A stretch of 64,000 bases of DNA from Diatrype stigma (taxonomy: Eukaryota > Ascomycota > Sordariomycetes > Xylariales > Diatrypaceae), in the NCBI GenBank assembly GCA_022225965.2, contig JAKJXP020000019.1:372001-436000 (forward strand), in the 5' to 3' direction. A program made the translations under genes and the position numbers. Positions 63,100 to 64,000 of the stretch are shown here, piece after piece (position 1 is the first letter of the stretch; every line of letters begins with the position of its first letter). The notes beneath the pieces are model-generated. The model was not told where the DNA came from. It made no database searches and saw nothing but the letters and a program-made list of their open reading frames with translations.

Positions 63100-64000
63100 T
63101 CACTCCAGGCCAATTGTCTCAAACTTCCGATCAGCTTCTACCCAAGCGTCAAGGGCAATCCAACCGACAGCAATTCGACGTGCAAATATATCGGATCCCT
63201 TTGCCGAGCCTAGAGCAAGGACATTAACAACAGGAAAAGTATGTGATGAGTAGTAGGGCCTCATCTTGAGCATAGTCCGTAGCTTAACGTTGCGAGGCTC
63301 CTTAAAGACACTCGGCAAACTCCTTTCAGAGATAGAGATAGCCATGAACTTTAGTATCTTTGAGGACGCTTTGGGCTCCGTATGCGTAGTGCTGATCACA
63401 CATGGATACCTATCATATATCTCGCCTACGTCTTCTTTGATGTTTCTTTCTGTGATATAGGGCCTTCCCGAGTTTATGGCGAAAAGTGCCGTTTGTGCGC
63501 GAGTTAATAAGACGCCAGGTCGTAGCCGATCAACCAACACTTGATCTCCCTCGCCGAGACCAATATTGAGGCATCGAAATCTACCTGGTCCAGGACTTCG
63601 TGCAGTTTTGGTATCCTCCCAGACTTTCTCCAGATCAGACCAACGATCTTTGCTTTTCAATGTACGTATCAGAGAACGAACTTCGCTTTTTTTAGGGTCT
63701 TGTGGGATATGTTCAAGTTCTCGCTGCACATCCTCTGGCATGGATGCCTCAATACAGCCTTGCCACCATGCAAAAAGAAGGTACATTTGAGGGCTATAGT
63801 CGAGCGACTGGCCCGCTGGTTCTGGCCTGGAACTATTATATGACTTGATAGGTTTCACTTCGCCATCCTGACCCTTGTAAGCCCACCAGACAAGTTTTCC
63901 TGCAAATGTGACTCTGTTGGAAACCACAAGTTTCCCGCCAGTCGAGGCCCATGACCATGATGGGAAGTCTTTATGGTTCAGCGCCGGTTTGTGGTCGGCG
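63100..64000 (-). CDS. HET-type (heterokaryon incompatibility-like) protein, C-terminal part
   Basis: Open from the window edge down to a TGA at 63102-63100 (about 299 residues visible); the N-terminus lies outside. The first visible residues contain KDFPSWSWASTGG, close to the P-S-W-S-W-A-x-W-x-G signature that follows the HET domain in fungal HET proteins. The rest (LVWWAYKGQDGEVKPI.., DVQRELEHIPQDPKK.., RPYITERNIKEDVGEIYDRY..) is the variable C-terminal extension, where no domain is recognised. HET proteins trigger cell death when genetically different hyphae fuse and are among the most variable genes in Pezizomycotina. There is no intron in the visible part. Function rests on one motif, so the assignment is moderately sure. 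Confidence 0.62.
   Translation of the reverse strand, partial: ADHKPALNHKDFPSWSWASTGGKLVVSNRVTFAGKLVWWAYKGQDGEVKPIKSYNSSRPEPAGQSLDYSPQMYLLFAWWQGCIEASMPEDVQRELEHIPQDPKKSEVRSLIRTLKSKDRWSDLEKVWEDTKTARSPGPGRFRCLNIGLGEGDQVLVDRLRPGVLLTRAQTALFAINSGRPYITERNIKEDVGEIYDRYPCVISTTHTEPKASSKILKFMAISISERSLPSVFKEPRNVKLRTMLKMRPYYSSHTFPVVNVLALGSAKGSDIFARRIAVGWIALDAWVEADRKFETIGLE

Overview
The window is a piece of a filamentous ascomycete nuclear genome (Pezizomycotina, most likely Sordariomycetes). Nearly every gene has short spliceosomal introns (about 50-210 bp) with GTRNGT donors, CTAAC/CTRAY branch sites and YAG acceptors. The gene content (WDR59/Mtc5, Ubc13, Etr1, Vps34, Nse4, Rom2, Vma3, a Rad51 paralog, Pal1, a fasciclin-domain protein, a HET-type protein) is typical of these fungi, and the intergenic spaces are long. 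There is no prokaryotic signature. The species cannot be named from the sequence alone.

Layout, left to right. 0-8.5 kb: the WDR59-like gene (minus, cut by the left edge) diverges from UBC13 (plus). UBC13 converges on the mitochondrial enoyl reductase ETR1 (minus), followed by a disordered hypothetical gene (minus). 10-15.5 kb: VPS34 (minus) diverges from NSE4 (plus). 16.5-21.9 kb: an intronless gene for a 1,792-residue coiled-coil protein with a C-terminal membrane segment. 22-26.5 kb: a tRNA-like locus, a DUF4336 gene (plus) and a small Cys-rich gene (minus). 26.5-30.4 kb: a gene-poor stretch. 30.4-34.3 kb: the Rho1 GEF gene ROM2 (minus), facing VMA3 (36.7-37.7 kb, plus). 38.7-44.2 kb: a conserved hypothetical gene and a single-TM gene (both minus). 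45.5-49.3 kb: a two-domain fasciclin protein and an F-box-like protein (both minus). 51.5-57.5 kb: a degenerate Rad51-family gene and PAL1 (both minus). 57.5-63.1 kb: gene-poor, with one small inverted-repeat transposon. 63.1-64 kb: the C-terminal part of a HET-type gene (minus, cut by the right edge).

The genes do not form a cluster or single pathway; most are housekeeping genes. There are loose themes: signalling to TORC1 and the vacuole (WDR59, Vps34, Vma3), DNA damage response (Ubc13, Nse4, Rad51 paralog), and cell wall and polarity (Rom2, Pal1, fasciclin protein). I see no biosynthetic cluster, CRISPR array or intact autonomous transposon.

The observations most worth following are the giant coiled-coil/tail-anchored protein with an abrupt internal GC change, the tRNA-like locus with an apparent 81-nt intron, a TA-flanked 263-bp MITE, two CGG-N(4-5)-CCG palindromes upstream of ROM2, paired TATACGCGTATA palindromes upstream of the fasciclin gene, and a Rad51 paralog without a recognisable Walker A motif. 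Exon coordinates were worked out by eye from splice signals and protein continuity; no search or alignment was run.
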